Position numbers and translations under genes: made by a program. A DNA stretch of 64,000 nt from Dictyobacter alpinus (GTDB lineage Bacteria > Chloroflexota > Ktedonobacteria > Ktedonobacterales > Ktedonobacteraceae). The DNA is taken from positions 496,001-560,000 of the forward strand of contig NZ_BIFT01000001.1 of the NCBI RefSeq assembly GCF_003967575.1, in the 5' to 3' direction. The notes beneath the pieces are model-generated. The model was not told the DNA's origin. It did not search any database and saw only the letters and a program-made list of their open reading frames with translations. Each line of letters begins with the position of its first letter. Position 1 is the first letter of the stretch. Positions 37,350 to 46,428 of the stretch are shown here, piece by piece.

Positions 37350-39383
37350 CTAGAAACTGTGTGGTCTGGTCACAAAGCGGAGAAATAATCCCACAAGTCC
37401 GGCAAGAAGACAGATCATGAGTGCCAGGGCAGCCCAGAGGTACAGAAGATGGCTGGAAGCCTCGGTGGCAGTACAGGTAGAGAATAACCTCCCACAATAG
37501 GTACTCATCGTGCCAATAAGGGTATCTTCACCTAGTTTGTCACTGTGCAACCCGATAATTGAGCCCAGCGCCCCTATGGACCAGCGTACCGCTACGAGCG
37601 TTGCCAGGAACTGACTTAATTCACCTTTCATAGGAAAAACAGTACCTGAGAAAATGATTTGCGGTATCAACAGGAGCGGGATAAAACTTACGGCCCGATC
37701 AACTGTGGGGGCCAGAGCTGAAATGGCCAGTCCTGTCATTAAACCTGCAAGTGAGGTAAGCACTAGCGTGATATATACTTCCAGAATTTGAAAGGTCAGG
37801 ATACCCGGTCGTGAGAAGGGTAGAACAACCGAAAGGGCCAGGACCAGGATTGCAACTTGCAGCAGGCAAAGCAGACCCAGGACGGCGATCTTCGAAAACA
37901 TGTATGGAAAGATATTCAGATACAAGGTACGTTCACGTTGATAGATTGATCGCTCCTTGACAAATTCACGTACCGCATTGACACACCCGAAGAGAAATGA
38001 ACTAAAACTCGTAATAAATAAAATCTTTTGGGCATCAGTTCCTGAACCAGGTGCGATAAAATCCTGTAAGGCCTTATCAACGCCTCCTCGCTTTGTCGCA
38101 TACGCTTTTCCTTGCCCGTCATACCGCAGAATATGCTGTACATGCTGACAATCAACTGTTTCAAAACTAGCACCCTGAGCTGGAATATTCGGCAAACCAG
38201 TAGCGGTAAACACACTTGTACCAACAGGACATTTCACGAGATGGTCGTTCTGAAGTACATTGATACCTACTTCATACTTGACCAAGACCAGGAGCAGCAA
38301 GGCAATCACCGGGGCTTGAAACAGGAGGAGAAGCATATTGCCAGTATCATGTTTCAGTAATTTCAGATAACGCGCAGAAAGCAACCAGAATTGTCGCCAT
38401 GCGCCACATCTTCGTGAAGTGCGTTTTTTGACATAACGCCGAGCTCGTTGCTCAATATCACCTTTTGGCTTGCTGAGGGGATCAAGCACATAGCGTTGAT
38501 AATCCTCCGACGCCTTGAAACGGGATTCTGCCTCCTGGGGATTTTGACGATGATGCTCATCGGGTTCCAACAACGTATAAATAGCGGCAAATTCGCTTAC
38601 CCCGAAATAAGCCAGTGCTTCCTCAGGAGGCCCAAAATAAGCAAGCCGACCGCCCGGAGCAAGAAAGCAGACATAGTCACAAAGATTAATATGCGTGATA
38701 CTATGCGTGGCAATAATTACCGCTTGCCCTTTATCTGCTAACCTACGCATAAGGTGCATCATTTTATAATCCAGGCCAGCATCCAAACCTGATGTTGGCT
38801 CATCAAGAAAAAAGACCGCAGGCTTCTCAAGCAGTTCCAATGCAATCGAGACCCGCTTCCTCTGCCCACCCGACAACTTACTAATCAGCACATTACGCCG
38901 CTCTACCAGGCCAACGGCCACGAGGACTTCATTGATGCGCTTGCGAATGTGCCGGTTTGTATGGGTAACAGGTAAACGCATCTTAGCCGTATAATAGAGG
39001 GCCTGATCAACTGTGAGGTTATAATGGACGATCGTATCCTGCGGCACACACCCTATTTGCTCGCGCAGACAAGAGGTATGCTGATAAAGTTCCAACTGAT
39101 TGTAAAGGACATTTCCACGCTGAGCAAAACGAAAGCCGCTCAAGGCATTCATCAGTGTAGATTTACCTGCTCCAGAGCTCCCTACCAGCCCGACCAGAGC
39201 ACCCGGTGGAATAGACAAAGAGATGTCGTTCAATAATACAATATTATTCTTACTCACACTGGTAAGATGGAACGCATCTATCTGGATACCTTCACCAGCA
39301 TCATCCTGTCTGCCGGTGGAATCAGGCAGCATAGTTAAATCTTGTTTAGCGATGATCTTACCCTCTTCAATAATAATATCCAC
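37350..39383 (-). CDS. ABCG-type transporter, fused ATPase and permease
   Basis: 677 residues: an ATPase domain followed by a permease, the order found in the ABCG/White group. ATPase motifs: Walker A GSSGAGKST (68-76), signature LSGGQRKR (170-177), Walker B FFLDEPTSGLD (191-201) and the switch His of IATHS. After a linker the membrane part has six predicted helices (about 340-360 and 460-670) with a soluble loop holding four Cys residues between helices 1 and 2 (VKCPVGTSVF and FETVDCQHV). Half-transporters dimerise. The start at 39383 is a GTG without an obvious ribosome site; an ATG at residue 18 is possible. A WYL regulator on the same strand lies 302 bp upstream. Substrate unknown, probably a lipid or hydrophobic compound. 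Confidence 0.9.
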   Translation of the reverse strand: MDIIIEEGKIIAKQDLTMLPDSTGRQDDAGEGIQIDAFHLTSVSKNNIVLLNDISLSIPPGALVGLVGSSGAGKSTLMNALSGFRFAQRGNVLYNQLELYQHTSCLREQIGCVPQDTIVHYNLTVDQALYYTAKMRLPVTHTNRHIRKRINEVLVAVGLVERRNVLISKLSGGQRKRVSIALELLEKPAVFFLDEPTSGLDAGLDYKMMHLMRRLADKGQAVIIATHSITHINLCDYVCFLAPGGRLAYFGPPEEALAYFGVSEFAAIYTLLEPDEHHRQNPQEAESRFKASEDYQRYVLDPLSKPKGDIEQRARRYVKKRTSRRCGAWRQFWLLSARYLKLLKHDTGNMLLLLFQAPVIALLLLVLVKYEVGINVLQNDHLVKCPVGTSVFTATGLPNIPAQGASFETVDCQHVQHILRYDGQGKAYATKRGGVDKALQDFIAPGSGTDAQKILFITSFSSFLFGCVNAVREFVKERSIYQRERTLYLNIFPYMFSKIAVLGLLCLLQVAILVLALSVVLPFSRPGILTFQILEVYITLVLTSLAGLMTGLAISALAPTVDRAVSFIPLLLIPQIIFSGTVFPMKGELSQFLATLVAVRWSIGALGSIIGLHSDKLGEDTLIGTMSTYCGRLFSTCTATEASSHLLYLWAALALMICLLAGLVGLFLRFVTRPHSF

Positions 39384-39685
39384 CAGAATACGTTGAACTT
39401 ATCACCCAGAGGAGCAGAACTCTAGCATATCTTCGAGCTTCCTGAAGGTATAACGCCATAGATGCAGGCTAGTAGACAGCTCATGGAGCAGAGAAAATCT
39501 TGAAAAAACGCAAAAAGAATCACCATCACGCTGGCAGGTAACGTTTAAATAGGGAAAACCTCTCAAGCGGTGGCGCTAAATATATATGGAGAAAAATCGA
39601 AGTGGTTATGTAGGAAAGGTAATGAAATTTACGGACTCTGCTTTACGTGCTTTTTTAACTTTTAAGGTACATAAAGCAGAGTCCA
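39384..39685. other. Intergenic region between the WYL regulator and the ABC transporter
   Basis: 302 bp holding the hairpin at 39633-39684 at its upstream end, next to the regulator stop. No other supported feature. Confidence 0.5.
39633..39684 (-). terminator. Hairpin after the WYL regulator gene
   Basis: 18-bp arms with two wobble-type mismatches (39633-39650 with 39667-39684), 16-nt AT-rich loop, beginning 2 nt past the stop of the minus-strand gene. Confidence 0.65.
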
Positions 39686-40669
39686 TTACAAGCTATTTTT
39701 GACCTGTATCAAATTATCCACATTCTGGTAATTCTGTAACATAGCCTGTGATTCTTCCACCAGGAGCTCTTGTAATGAGGCTGGTTCCAATATCTTTACA
39801 CGCCGGCCCCAGCTTAGTAGCCATTGGAGAATCTCACGCTCGTGACGTACCTTCAAAGTTACCAGCAGCCCAGCAGCGGTTTCTTCTTCACAAGTGACAT
39901 AGTAAGAACTTCCCTCATGTACCCAACGAGCTATCTCGCTATCAAACAGTACGCGTACCGTCAGATTTCGCTCCTGCTCCCTTTCACTCTGACGATACTG
40001 AAAATTAACGGGCCGGATAAACGTGCGCGGCAATAATTCCAATTCCTCCATCCGATCCAGGCGAAAATTGCGAATATCCTGGCGCAAATGACAATATGCG
40101 ACCAGGTGCCAGCTATTGAGGATATATGTCAGGCCATAAGGATCAGCCTCGCGTATTTGAGGGGTGTTCTGCCCATCACTACGATGACGTGTATAATAAC
40201 AAAAGCGGATCGTATTGCGATCAAGCAGGGCTCGCCGTAATTGCTGTAAAGTAGCTTGTTCCCTGGCATCAAAGGCAGTAATTGACCCGATAAAACGAAT
40301 ATTTTGCTGCAGATACTGCACATCACTGCGTAAAGTCTCAGGCAATACCCCCTCAATTTTATGGATCGCAGACTCAGCGGCAGCGCGATACTGTGCATCG
40401 AAGTTCTTCGCCATAAAATTACCGCCCAGCAGTAACATCGTCGCCTCTTCAATCGTCAAACTGAGCGGCGGCAAAAAATAACCCTTCATCAACGAGTAGC
40501 CCTGACCTGGTACCGAAATAATCGGCACGCCCGCCTCGCACAAAGCCAGAATATCGCGATAAATAGTACGCTTACTGGTCTCAAACGTCTCAGCCAGATC
40601 CTCAGCGCGCTGTCGCCCCTTGCGCTGCAATTCCAGCACAATAGCTAATAAGCGATCAGTTTTATTCAT
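39686..40669 (-). CDS. WYL-domain transcriptional regulator (YafY/DeoR-like HTH)
   Basis: 327 residues. N-terminal helix-turn-helix (TDRLLAIVLELQRKGRQRAEDLAETFETSKRTIYRDI, with the recognition helix ending in TIYRDI), a middle region, and a WYL domain (about 140-225, with IRFCYYTRH, LTYILNSWHLVAYCHLR and NFRLDRMEEL) that senses nucleotides or other ligands in related proteins, then a C-terminal WCX-like extension. The ATG at 40669, right before the HTH, with GGAAGAG upstream is preferred over a GTG/ATG 36 nt earlier. Target unknown; the ABCG-like gene downstream on the same strand is a candidate. Confidence 0.9.
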   Translation of the reverse strand: MNKTDRLLAIVLELQRKGRQRAEDLAETFETSKRTIYRDILALCEAGVPIISVPGQGYSLMKGYFLPPLSLTIEEATMLLLGGNFMAKNFDAQYRAAAESAIHKIEGVLPETLRSDVQYLQQNIRFIGSITAFDAREQATLQQLRRALLDRNTIRFCYYTRHRSDGQNTPQIREADPYGLTYILNSWHLVAYCHLRQDIRNFRLDRMEELELLPRTFIRPVNFQYRQSEREQERNLTVRVLFDSEIARWVHEGSSYYVTCEEETAAGLLVTLKVRHEREILQWLLSWGRRVKILEPASLQELLVEESQAMLQNYQNVDNLIQVKNSL

Positions 40670-41451
40670 AGCTTCTATCTCTTCCAAACCCTTTATGCTT
40701 GTCAATCACAATCCTTACTCAAGCTCCAAACGAATTTTTAGATCGTATGGGTATGCGTATGACCCTGGTTGCTCTGCTTGCACCAAATGAGCTCTTCATT
40801 TATCATTAGGGAGAGAAAAACTGACCAATTCTGCCCTTGCAAGCTTCTAGAGCGATTCTTGGTATACCCATTATTATCGCGTTTCAAAGTGTCTATTCGT
40901 AATTTCTATTCGCCTATTATTATCTGGAATTGCTGATCGGCCAATCCAGATCTCATAAATAGTACGGGAACAGCTATGCTTCTATTTTAATGTAAATAAA
41001 CTGAAATAAAAACAGCCAGCCTGGCGTGAGAGCGCCTGAAAATCCGTAGAGCAGTATAGCATAATACAATTCCCACGAAAATAGCTGGTAGCTAAATAAA
41101 AACTCAGCGGTGGTAAACTATAGAAAAACTGCTTCTTTCTCCTAATAGTCGCTTTGCCACAGCTGTAAACAGATGGGGATTGCATGGCGTTGTTCTCAAT
41201 CTTCTCCAGGACAGATAGATGCAGTAAATCAAGCGTTCAACAAGTATATCAAAGATAATGTGCAAGTGAGCTAGAACAATTAATATCAAAGCTATAATAT
41301 TCGTGATGTTAGCATCCACGAATGCTTCTCATGGTCAGCCATGCCAATTGATCTTATTTCGCAGGGTGAAGAGATAATGAATTTAGATGGCATATGTAAA
41401 AGTTGGCACCCTCCTTAAGCACGAGAGTTTCGTGCAAGATTGGAGGATCAA
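40670..41451. other. 782-bp region without a clear gene
   Basis: AT-rich. Holds one copy of a diverged structured repeat (41010-41046) and a small hairpin (41419-41424 with 41430-41435) just before the ribosome site of the next gene. The short frames here have no ribosome sites or family resemblance. Confidence 0.5.
41010..41046. repeat. Diverged structured repeat, copy 1
   Basis: About 27 of 37 positions match 56031-56067. Both share AACAGCCAG then CTGGCGTGA and both can fold around a GCGT/(A)CGC hairpin. Could be an insertion-element end or a small mobile repeat. Confidence 0.4.
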
Positions 41452-41769
41452 ATGTATTCCTTTTTCAGGAGATTTCGAAGTTTTAGGAGATTTCGAAGTG
41501 TTGGAAGAATCCGTGAGTGGTATGCAGCAAAGGCAGATCGATTAACCTGGAATGAGGAGATGTATCCGCCACCCCCACTACTACGGCATCCAGATTATAT
41601 TCTTTTCGGAGGTTCGTGGGAAGATCTGCCATTCTCATATATCAAGGTTGATCGTTATAGTCGAGTGCGTAAAACAATCATCGAAAGCAAAAAGAAAAGC
41701 AAACATCTACATAAAAGGCGTAAAAATCGGCAGTACCGGGAATATCAAAAAAGGACGGGCAATTTGTAA
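41452..41769 (+). CDS. Unrecognised basic protein, 105 residues
   Basis: Starts with a tandem duplication in both DNA and protein (FRRFRSFRRFRSVGR), then a neutral middle with PPPPLLRHPDYILFGGSWEDLPFSYIKVDR and a very basic C-terminus (KSKHLHKRRKNRQ). Ribosome site TGGAGGATC lies 5 nt upstream of the ATG at 41452; the TTG at 41440 overlaps it. No recognised family. It is followed by a strong hairpin and converges with the zinc-binding unknown gene. Confidence 0.6.
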   Translation: MYSFFRRFRSFRRFRSVGRIREWYAAKADRLTWNEEMYPPPPLLRHPDYILFGGSWEDLPFSYIKVDRYSRVRKTIIESKKKSKHLHKRRKNRQYREYQKRTGNL

Positions 41770-41790
41770 GTCTGACTTCTCATAATTTCA

Positions 41791-41826
41791 TAAGAGGATT
41801 CCGATGATACCATCGGAATCCTCTTA
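41791..41826. terminator. Bidirectional hairpin between two unknown genes
   Basis: 16-bp perfect arms (41791-41806 with 41811-41826) and a 4-nt ATAC loop, 22 nt after the plus-strand gene and 57 nt past the stop of the minus-strand one. Confidence 0.75.
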
Positions 41827-41882
41827 ACTTTTCGCTACGGAAGAACACGACATCTATAGAGATTGGTCATCTTGCCTGATGA

Positions 41883-42680
41883 CTAATCCTCAGCAGGAAC
41901 ATCCCTCGCCAATTGAACAATATTTTTCCAGCGCTCATAATAGCGTGGCTTGTCTACTTTAAACCATGTATCATATTCATCATTCTGCCAATCACCACCC
42001 TGTAACACATAGACAAACTGATCATCTTCAAAGAGCAGAAGCTTATATCCTAGATCGAAATCATAGTATGGCAGTTGCAAGGTGCCAAATGCACCATCAA
42101 AACTGATACTATAGGTTGATTTGACTGGTGAGTACAGAGTACTGGCGAGGTAACCACGTGAGGGGCTAAAAAAGAGAAGATCATAGGAGCCAAATCGATC
42201 ATCTGGTCTATTTTGACGTTTGGATCTTACGAGAACAATATCAAAATCTTCAATCAAAGGAAAGTCAGTAAGGGGAGGTAATTGGCTCGTATCAATGGCA
42301 CACTCTGCGAGGATTTGCTCAACCTGTTCCTGGTTAAAGCGCCCTCTACTCTCTGGGCTCTGTAAAAAACGACGATCAGCGTAAGTTATTAAAGTTTTTT
42401 TATAGTGAACAATGGTTTGGCCACTATCCCAGCGTGAAGGCGCATCTTCATCTGTATAAGTACGACCGTCTAAAAATTCACAAAGATGGGTGAGCTTTTC
42501 AACACGACCGTCTAAAACTGTATAAGGATAGGTGAGCTTTTCATAGTGTGGTGCACATTGGCCACAAACATACAAAGCTTTGAGGTTATCTTCGCCACGG
42601 CGCACTGCCGCAACATGAAAGAGCTCTTCATCTTTTTTGAGTGGTTTGCTACACGTGACACAATAATTTTGATGTGACAT
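41883..42680 (-). CDS. Unrecognised protein with N-terminal CxxC zinc-binding motif
   Basis: 265 residues. The N-terminus CVTCSKPL...YVCGQCAPHYEKL has two CxxC pairs, as in a treble-clef or LIM-like zinc finger (about residues 7-45). The rest is a soluble alpha/beta domain with no family I can name: LIEDFDIVLVRSKRQ, FGSYDLLFFSPSRGYLASTLY, QLPYYDFDLGYKLLLFEDDQFVYVLQGGDWQNDEYDTWFKV. AAGGTG lies upstream of the ATG. The IS element lies directly upstream, 63 nt from the start codon, and may have replaced part of the original promoter. Confidence 0.7.
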   Translation of the reverse strand: MSHQNYCVTCSKPLKKDEELFHVAAVRRGEDNLKALYVCGQCAPHYEKLTYPYTVLDGRVEKLTHLCEFLDGRTYTDEDAPSRWDSGQTIVHYKKTLITYADRRFLQSPESRGRFNQEQVEQILAECAIDTSQLPPLTDFPLIEDFDIVLVRSKRQNRPDDRFGSYDLLFFSPSRGYLASTLYSPVKSTYSISFDGAFGTLQLPYYDFDLGYKLLLFEDDQFVYVLQGGDWQNDEYDTWFKVDKPRYYERWKNIVQLARDVPAED

Positions 42681-42742
42681 ATGGAGTGTTCACCTTCTAT
42701 CGGTCAATGAGACCATTCAATGTGGAGTTTCGTGCAAAGCTC

Positions 42743-42763
42743 ATGAGTCATCCCCAATTTTTC
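42743..42763. repeat. IS terminal inverted repeat, left
   Basis: Begins ATGAGTCATCCCC; 20 of 21 positions match the complement of 44266-44286. Confidence 0.85.
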
Positions 42764-44196
42764 TGAAATCGCTCAAGGTCTCGGATGAGTGAGCAAACCG
42801 TGAGGGGATCATCAGAAGGTGGGAGGAAACAACCGAAGCGGGGACGGTAATCGTCCCACAAGCGACTGAGTGCCCATCGGATCCGATAGAGTGGTGCCTG
42901 CACGTGCAGGCACCGCTTTCCGGTTCGGTGACATCGGAAGCGCAAGAGCGCTTGCACGAGTTCGTGATGCCTCGGATCAAGCAAGGAAAGCAGGAAGGCA
43001 TAGACGAGCATGACCATACCAAGCAACTTGAGTCGAGCTTCTAACGACCACAACCGAGGACATTCCAAGGCCAATTCACATTTCGCATAGCGAAAACTCA
43101 CCTCAATTTGCCATCTCCGACGATAACTGAAGAATACATCCCATGCTTGCTCTTCGGTGTGGACTGGCTCATTGGTGATCAAATACATGATGCCTTTTTT
43201 GACCCGCGCTTTCACGAGAAACAATGGTTCATGCGTCTGAGGATGGCGAAGGGCTGTCCACCACAAATCACAGGCCATCTTTTCTCCCGTTCTGCCATCC
43301 CAGATCTCTTTGTGCGCGCGATACTTCTTCCCCTGGCCAATTTGCCACAGCTTCTTTTCCTCTCCGGCCAGTGTCAGAAACACGTGATGTTTGACCCAGC
43401 GGATAATGAAACGGGCTCGATACTTGGCGAGCACGCGCAGCCAATATCCTGAGGCATAGCCGCGATCAAAGACATGAACCAGCAAAGAACCCCATTTTCT
43501 GACACAGATCCGCAATCCCTCTTCTTCCGCATCTCGGAGCCTGGTGGCAAAGACGCCTTTGGTTGACCACCACTTCGTGACTGCCAGATGGGGAAGCCCT
43601 TGCATTCCGACAATGAGTGCAGCATTCCACTGCATTCCCATGACCCTGACCGGACGAGCAGCAGGCCAATTGAACACGAAGCCCCGCTTTGTCCGCTGCC
43701 GCCTCTTGGCTTTACTCGAGAGAACCGGGCAGAGTCCTTCCAACTTTTCGCTTTCGGCTTTCTCCAGCACACTTCCATCCCAGATGCAGAGGATCCGCTT
43801 GCATTGCTCTTTGAGGGTGCGTACCTCCTCATCTGCTTTTTCCAGCAGATAGTCATCAATGAGCCCCACGGTCCACTTCACGGATCGCAACAGCTTTCCA
43901 ACCCGCTTGGTGCCTGCGGTGGCACTCGTTGAGTACCCATCATAGCCTTGCAGATAGGAACCAAGCTCACTCAGCCACAAAGCTTGTGGATTTTGACGCA
44001 GGCGGATGATGGCAACCAGGCATTGCAGTAAGGTGCGCACCAACCGTTTGTCTAAGACATCATCGAGCCTGAGCAAAAAAGGCTGCAAAAACTGTTCAAG
44101 CAACTGAAGCAGATGCTGTGATCCCCCCTGCGGATCTTGTTCCAAGCGTTTGAAGGTTTCTGACAATTCTGACATAATAACGATGGATCTCCTCAT
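42748..44196 (-). CDS. IS4-family DDE transposase
   Basis: 482 residues, intact. The catalytic DDE residues: first Asp in ILCIWDGSVLEK, second Asp in VHVFDRGYASGYWL, and Glu in the YRRRWQIEVSFRYAK motif, which resembles the Y-(2)-R-(3)-E-(6)-K signature of the IS4 superfamily. ATG at 44196 starts MRRSIVIMSEL; a second ATG at 44175 follows a GAGGAG site and is equally possible. No frameshift or stop, so it is probably active or only recently silent. It reads from right to left across the whole element. Confidence 0.93.
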   Translation of the reverse strand: MRRSIVIMSELSETFKRLEQDPQGGSQHLLQLLEQFLQPFLLRLDDVLDKRLVRTLLQCLVAIIRLRQNPQALWLSELGSYLQGYDGYSTSATAGTKRVGKLLRSVKWTVGLIDDYLLEKADEEVRTLKEQCKRILCIWDGSVLEKAESEKLEGLCPVLSSKAKRRQRTKRGFVFNWPAARPVRVMGMQWNAALIVGMQGLPHLAVTKWWSTKGVFATRLRDAEEEGLRICVRKWGSLLVHVFDRGYASGYWLRVLAKYRARFIIRWVKHHVFLTLAGEEKKLWQIGQGKKYRAHKEIWDGRTGEKMACDLWWTALRHPQTHEPLFLVKARVKKGIMYLITNEPVHTEEQAWDVFFSYRRRWQIEVSFRYAKCELALECPRLWSLEARLKLLGMVMLVYAFLLSLLDPRHHELVQALLRFRCHRTGKRCLHVQAPLYRIRWALSRLWDDYRPRFGCFLPPSDDPLTVCSLIRDLERFQKNWG

Positions 44197-44265
44197 TTAG
44201 TGATTGTTTGCTTTTCATATTCAACAGTCTAAATGACGAGATCCATTTTGCCTAGTCCTTCTTTT

Positions 44266-44286
44266 GAAAAATTAGGGATGACTCAT
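44266..44286. repeat. IS terminal inverted repeat, right
   Basis: Ends GGGATGACTCAT, the complement of the left repeat with one mismatch. It supplies the stop codon of the truncated gene at 44272-44397. Confidence 0.85.
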
Positions 44287-44397
44287 AAAATGGACACTGG
44301 CTTCGATCTGGACACGCACACCTGGATAGTAGAGCATATTCACTTCTTGGAGGGTCAACTGAATGAAGTGCAAATTATCTTCTGATTGAATTCTCAT
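44272..44397 (-). pseudogene. Small gene cut off by the IS element
   Basis: Frame with ribosome site GGGAGAG 10 nt before its ATG at 44397. It encodes MRIQSEDNLHFIQLTLQEV and on to EASVHF, reaching the IS boundary at 44287 exactly; its last codons (MSHP, stop at 44272) come from the IS inverted repeat. So the native 3' end is lost. It lies 38 nt downstream of the 171-residue gene, same strand, and was probably its operon partner. The N-terminus is reminiscent of small immunity-type proteins, but this is a weak impression. Confidence 0.6.
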
Positions 44398-44435
44398 AAA
44401 AATTGATCTCTCCCAATAAACACGCGTCTGAGAAA

Positions 44436-44951
44436 TTATTGTTCTGTAACAACATGTCCAGTGCACAGCGCAAGTTTAAATGGCTGCCATCCACCTGGTG
44501 GATCCCACTCGCCTTCACCATAGATGATGTTGCCTGCAACACGAATGATGACGACTCCATCAATCCCTAGCTGTTCCGTGATCCATTGCAATCGGGCCTG
44601 CGCATCAAAGCACAGCAAATCCGAGGCCGATGCGACAAGAAGCGCATCTGGAAGCGGATAGAGATGCCCAAAGTATCCCCACAAGGCATGAGAAGAGTGC
44701 TGTCGCGTCTCAAGAGAGACAAAATGGACCATATCCGCAAAACCGATGACCAACCAGTTGTGCCAGATCTGGACATCAGCGAATCCTCCCGTGTTTGCAT
44801 ATACATCAATCCTCATCACGGGATCTCCGTTCTCCTCCACCAGACAATATTGTGATGGAGTTCCAAGCCCGCGTGGAACATCCCCGAGAGGCAGCGCATC
44901 TAGCCTCAAGGCGGCACCTTCAATAGTTTGTGCAAAGCGGCAAGTATACAT
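44436..44951 (-). CDS. Conserved-looking hypothetical protein, 171 residues
   Basis: Soluble, beta-rich protein without signal peptide. Repeated strand patterns (WHNWLVIGFADMVHFVSLETR, GYFGHLYPLPDALLVASASDLLCFDAQARLQW) look like a few blades or a sandwich. The end, IIYGEGEWDPPGGWQPFKLALCTGHVV, is strikingly polar/aromatic and is likely its conserved signature. I recall no function. It is the first gene of a probable two-gene unit with the gene cut off by the IS. No neighbouring toxin gene is visible. Confidence 0.7.
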   Translation of the reverse strand: MYTCRFAQTIEGAALRLDALPLGDVPRGLGTPSQYCLVEENGDPVMRIDVYANTGGFADVQIWHNWLVIGFADMVHFVSLETRQHSSHALWGYFGHLYPLPDALLVASASDLLCFDAQARLQWITEQLGIDGVVIIRVAGNIIYGEGEWDPPGGWQPFKLALCTGHVVTEQ

Positions 44952-45004
44952 CTCTTACGCAGCAACCTTTCTAAAACCTTAATCATTCGGCATCATTATA
45001 CGTG

Positions 45005-45595
45005 CTATCCCATACCAATGCGCCGGGCAAGGGTTTGTGGCAATGGATAAACGCGCTCGCCAGGCAGCAAGTCCCTCGCTTTCGCTTCCTTGCCCTCTTG
45101 CAAAAGAGTATAGATCTTTCTCACCACTGGGGTAGCATCTCGAATCTCCATAGTCCATTCATTAACGTACTGTTCAATAATATGGCGGCTCAGCCCCACT
45201 TGAATGCTGTTGAGAGGAAGGCTTTTGCCCCGGAGCGTTCGTTCGGGATCCCATTGCACGTGGACACGTGCCTGCTCAAATTGCGTGGCCCACTCGTCAT
45301 AAGTGCGATAGATCGATGGATCATACACGGTCAACACAGCCTGAGAGAGTGCCTCCTCCCAACCCTGTCGTGTCATGCGAATGGCCAGGATCATTTCCTG
45401 ACCAGATTTGAGTCCCCAGTTGCTACGCTCCATGAGCCATAAAAAAGAGGGCTTGATCCAGGTCATGCGATGCATTGAAAACGGGGGAACAAAACGATTG
45501 TGCTGTATCGCGGGCAAGGCGATCGCCTTCGCATAGGCCTGATAGACTGTGATTGACCTACTGTCATAAACAGCGCGAATTTCGTTAATATTCAT
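45005..45595 (-). CDS. DUF4291-family protein
   Basis: 196 residues. Recognised by the family pattern: IRAVYDSRSITVYQAY near the N-terminus, RFVPPFSMHRMTWIKPSFLWLMERSNWG, QEMILAIRMTRQGWEEAL, VQWDPERTLRGKSLPLNSIQVGLS and YVNEWTMEI, ending LLPGERVYPLP. The family occurs in bacteria and fungi; its biochemical function is not established. Start: the ATG at 45595; a GTG 6 nt earlier is possible. It lies 53 nt upstream of the 171-residue gene on the same strand, so the three genes here may form one unit. Confidence 0.85.
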   Translation of the reverse strand: MNINEIRAVYDSRSITVYQAYAKAIALPAIQHNRFVPPFSMHRMTWIKPSFLWLMERSNWGLKSGQEMILAIRMTRQGWEEALSQAVLTVYDPSIYRTYDEWATQFEQARVHVQWDPERTLRGKSLPLNSIQVGLSRHIIEQYVNEWTMEIRDATPVVRKIYTLLQEGKEAKARDLLPGERVYPLPQTLARRIGMG

Positions 45596-45767
45596 GTCCA
45601 CATCTTACACGAAGCGTCCCTGATTGCATATCATTTATTGAGATGCAAGGGATACAATTGAGATAGTTATGAAGGTAGTGAATTATGAAGATAGTAAATT
45701 ATAGCAGCGAAGCAGGTTTTAAGGCAAAAATTGAGCGGGAACTAAATTGTAAAAGGAAAGTGTGAAA

Positions 45768-46307
45768 ATGATACGAGGAGAAAAAATCTATTTACGCCCT
45801 TTAAAACGTATTGATGTCGCATATCTCCAGAAGTATTTTGAAAATCCTGAAGTAATGAGTGAGTTTAACTTCTTTGGTTTCCATGGTTCCGAGGGGATTG
45901 AACAAGAATTTAATAAAAATGGTTTTATAAGTGACACATATACGCGACTTGCGGTTGTAACACACAGTGAGCAAATCGTAGGAATGGTCGATTATCGACC
46001 AGTAAGGCATGGTCCAGGTCAAGGGAATATAGCTTACTTTTTTGGCATTGAGTTAGCAAAGGAGCATCGTGGGCTGGGTTATGGAACCGAGGCCCATAAA
46101 CTCTTAGTGCGCTATCTTTTCGCGACCTACCCGATTGTGCGTATAGAGACGCTTACAGATAGTGAGAATAAAGCAGAGCAGAGGACATTAGAAAAGAGCA
46201 ACTTCACACGTGAAGGAATAATGCGCCAGTCTCAATGGCGTAAAGGCGCCTGGCATGACATGGTATTATATAGCATTTTACGTCAGGAACAGCCAGAGTT
46301 AGGATAA
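45768..46307 (+). CDS. GNAT N-acetyltransferase (RimJ/RimL type)
   Basis: 179 residues. IYLRPLKRIDVAYLQKYFENPEVM at the start is the usual RimJ/RimL-like opening, and LAKEHRGLGYGTEAHKLLVRYLF carries the acetyl-CoA binding Q/RxxGxG/A-type motif (RGLGYG). The tail IETLTDSENKAEQRTLEKSNFTREG is the motif B-like end that contacts CoA. The ATG at 45768 has AGGAAAG upstream; the GTG at 45762 is too close to it. Probable substrates: amino-terminal or small amine groups; not predictable. It is divergent from DUF4291. Confidence 0.85.
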   Translation: MIRGEKIYLRPLKRIDVAYLQKYFENPEVMSEFNFFGFHGSEGIEQEFNKNGFISDTYTRLAVVTHSEQIVGMVDYRPVRHGPGQGNIAYFFGIELAKEHRGLGYGTEAHKLLVRYLFATYPIVRIETLTDSENKAEQRTLEKSNFTREGIMRQSQWRKGAWHDMVLYSILRQEQPELG

Positions 46308-46428
46308 ATCTCCTTGCTTCTTTCTTGACATCAACCAGCCTTCCTGATACATTTTCATCATGAGATTACGTTATGTACGCATTGTACAAGCAAATGTTCC
46401 TGCCTCCTTGCAAGCCTGAGTAGAACGC

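Larger units (their letters stand above)
42743..44286 (-). mobile_element. IS4-like insertion sequence, complete
   Basis: 1544 bp bounded by 21-bp terminal inverted repeats differing at one position (42743-42763 and 44266-44286). It carries one full-length transposase gene whose stop codon lies within the left repeat. Outside flanks (ending GCTC on the left, starting AAAATGG on the right) show no target duplication, which suggests recombination or deletion after insertion. It separates the zinc-finger unknown from a cut-off small gene. Confidence 0.85.

Noticed and set aside
39586..39702. 38-codon frame between the WYL and ABC genes
   Set aside because: It runs through the hairpin at 39633-39684, has no ribosome site and overlaps the end of the WYL gene on the other strand.
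41424..42737. 13-bp direct repeat (GAGTTTCGTGCAA) at 41424 and 42725
   Set aside because: Matches of this length are expected many times by chance in 64 kb; no element ends align with it.
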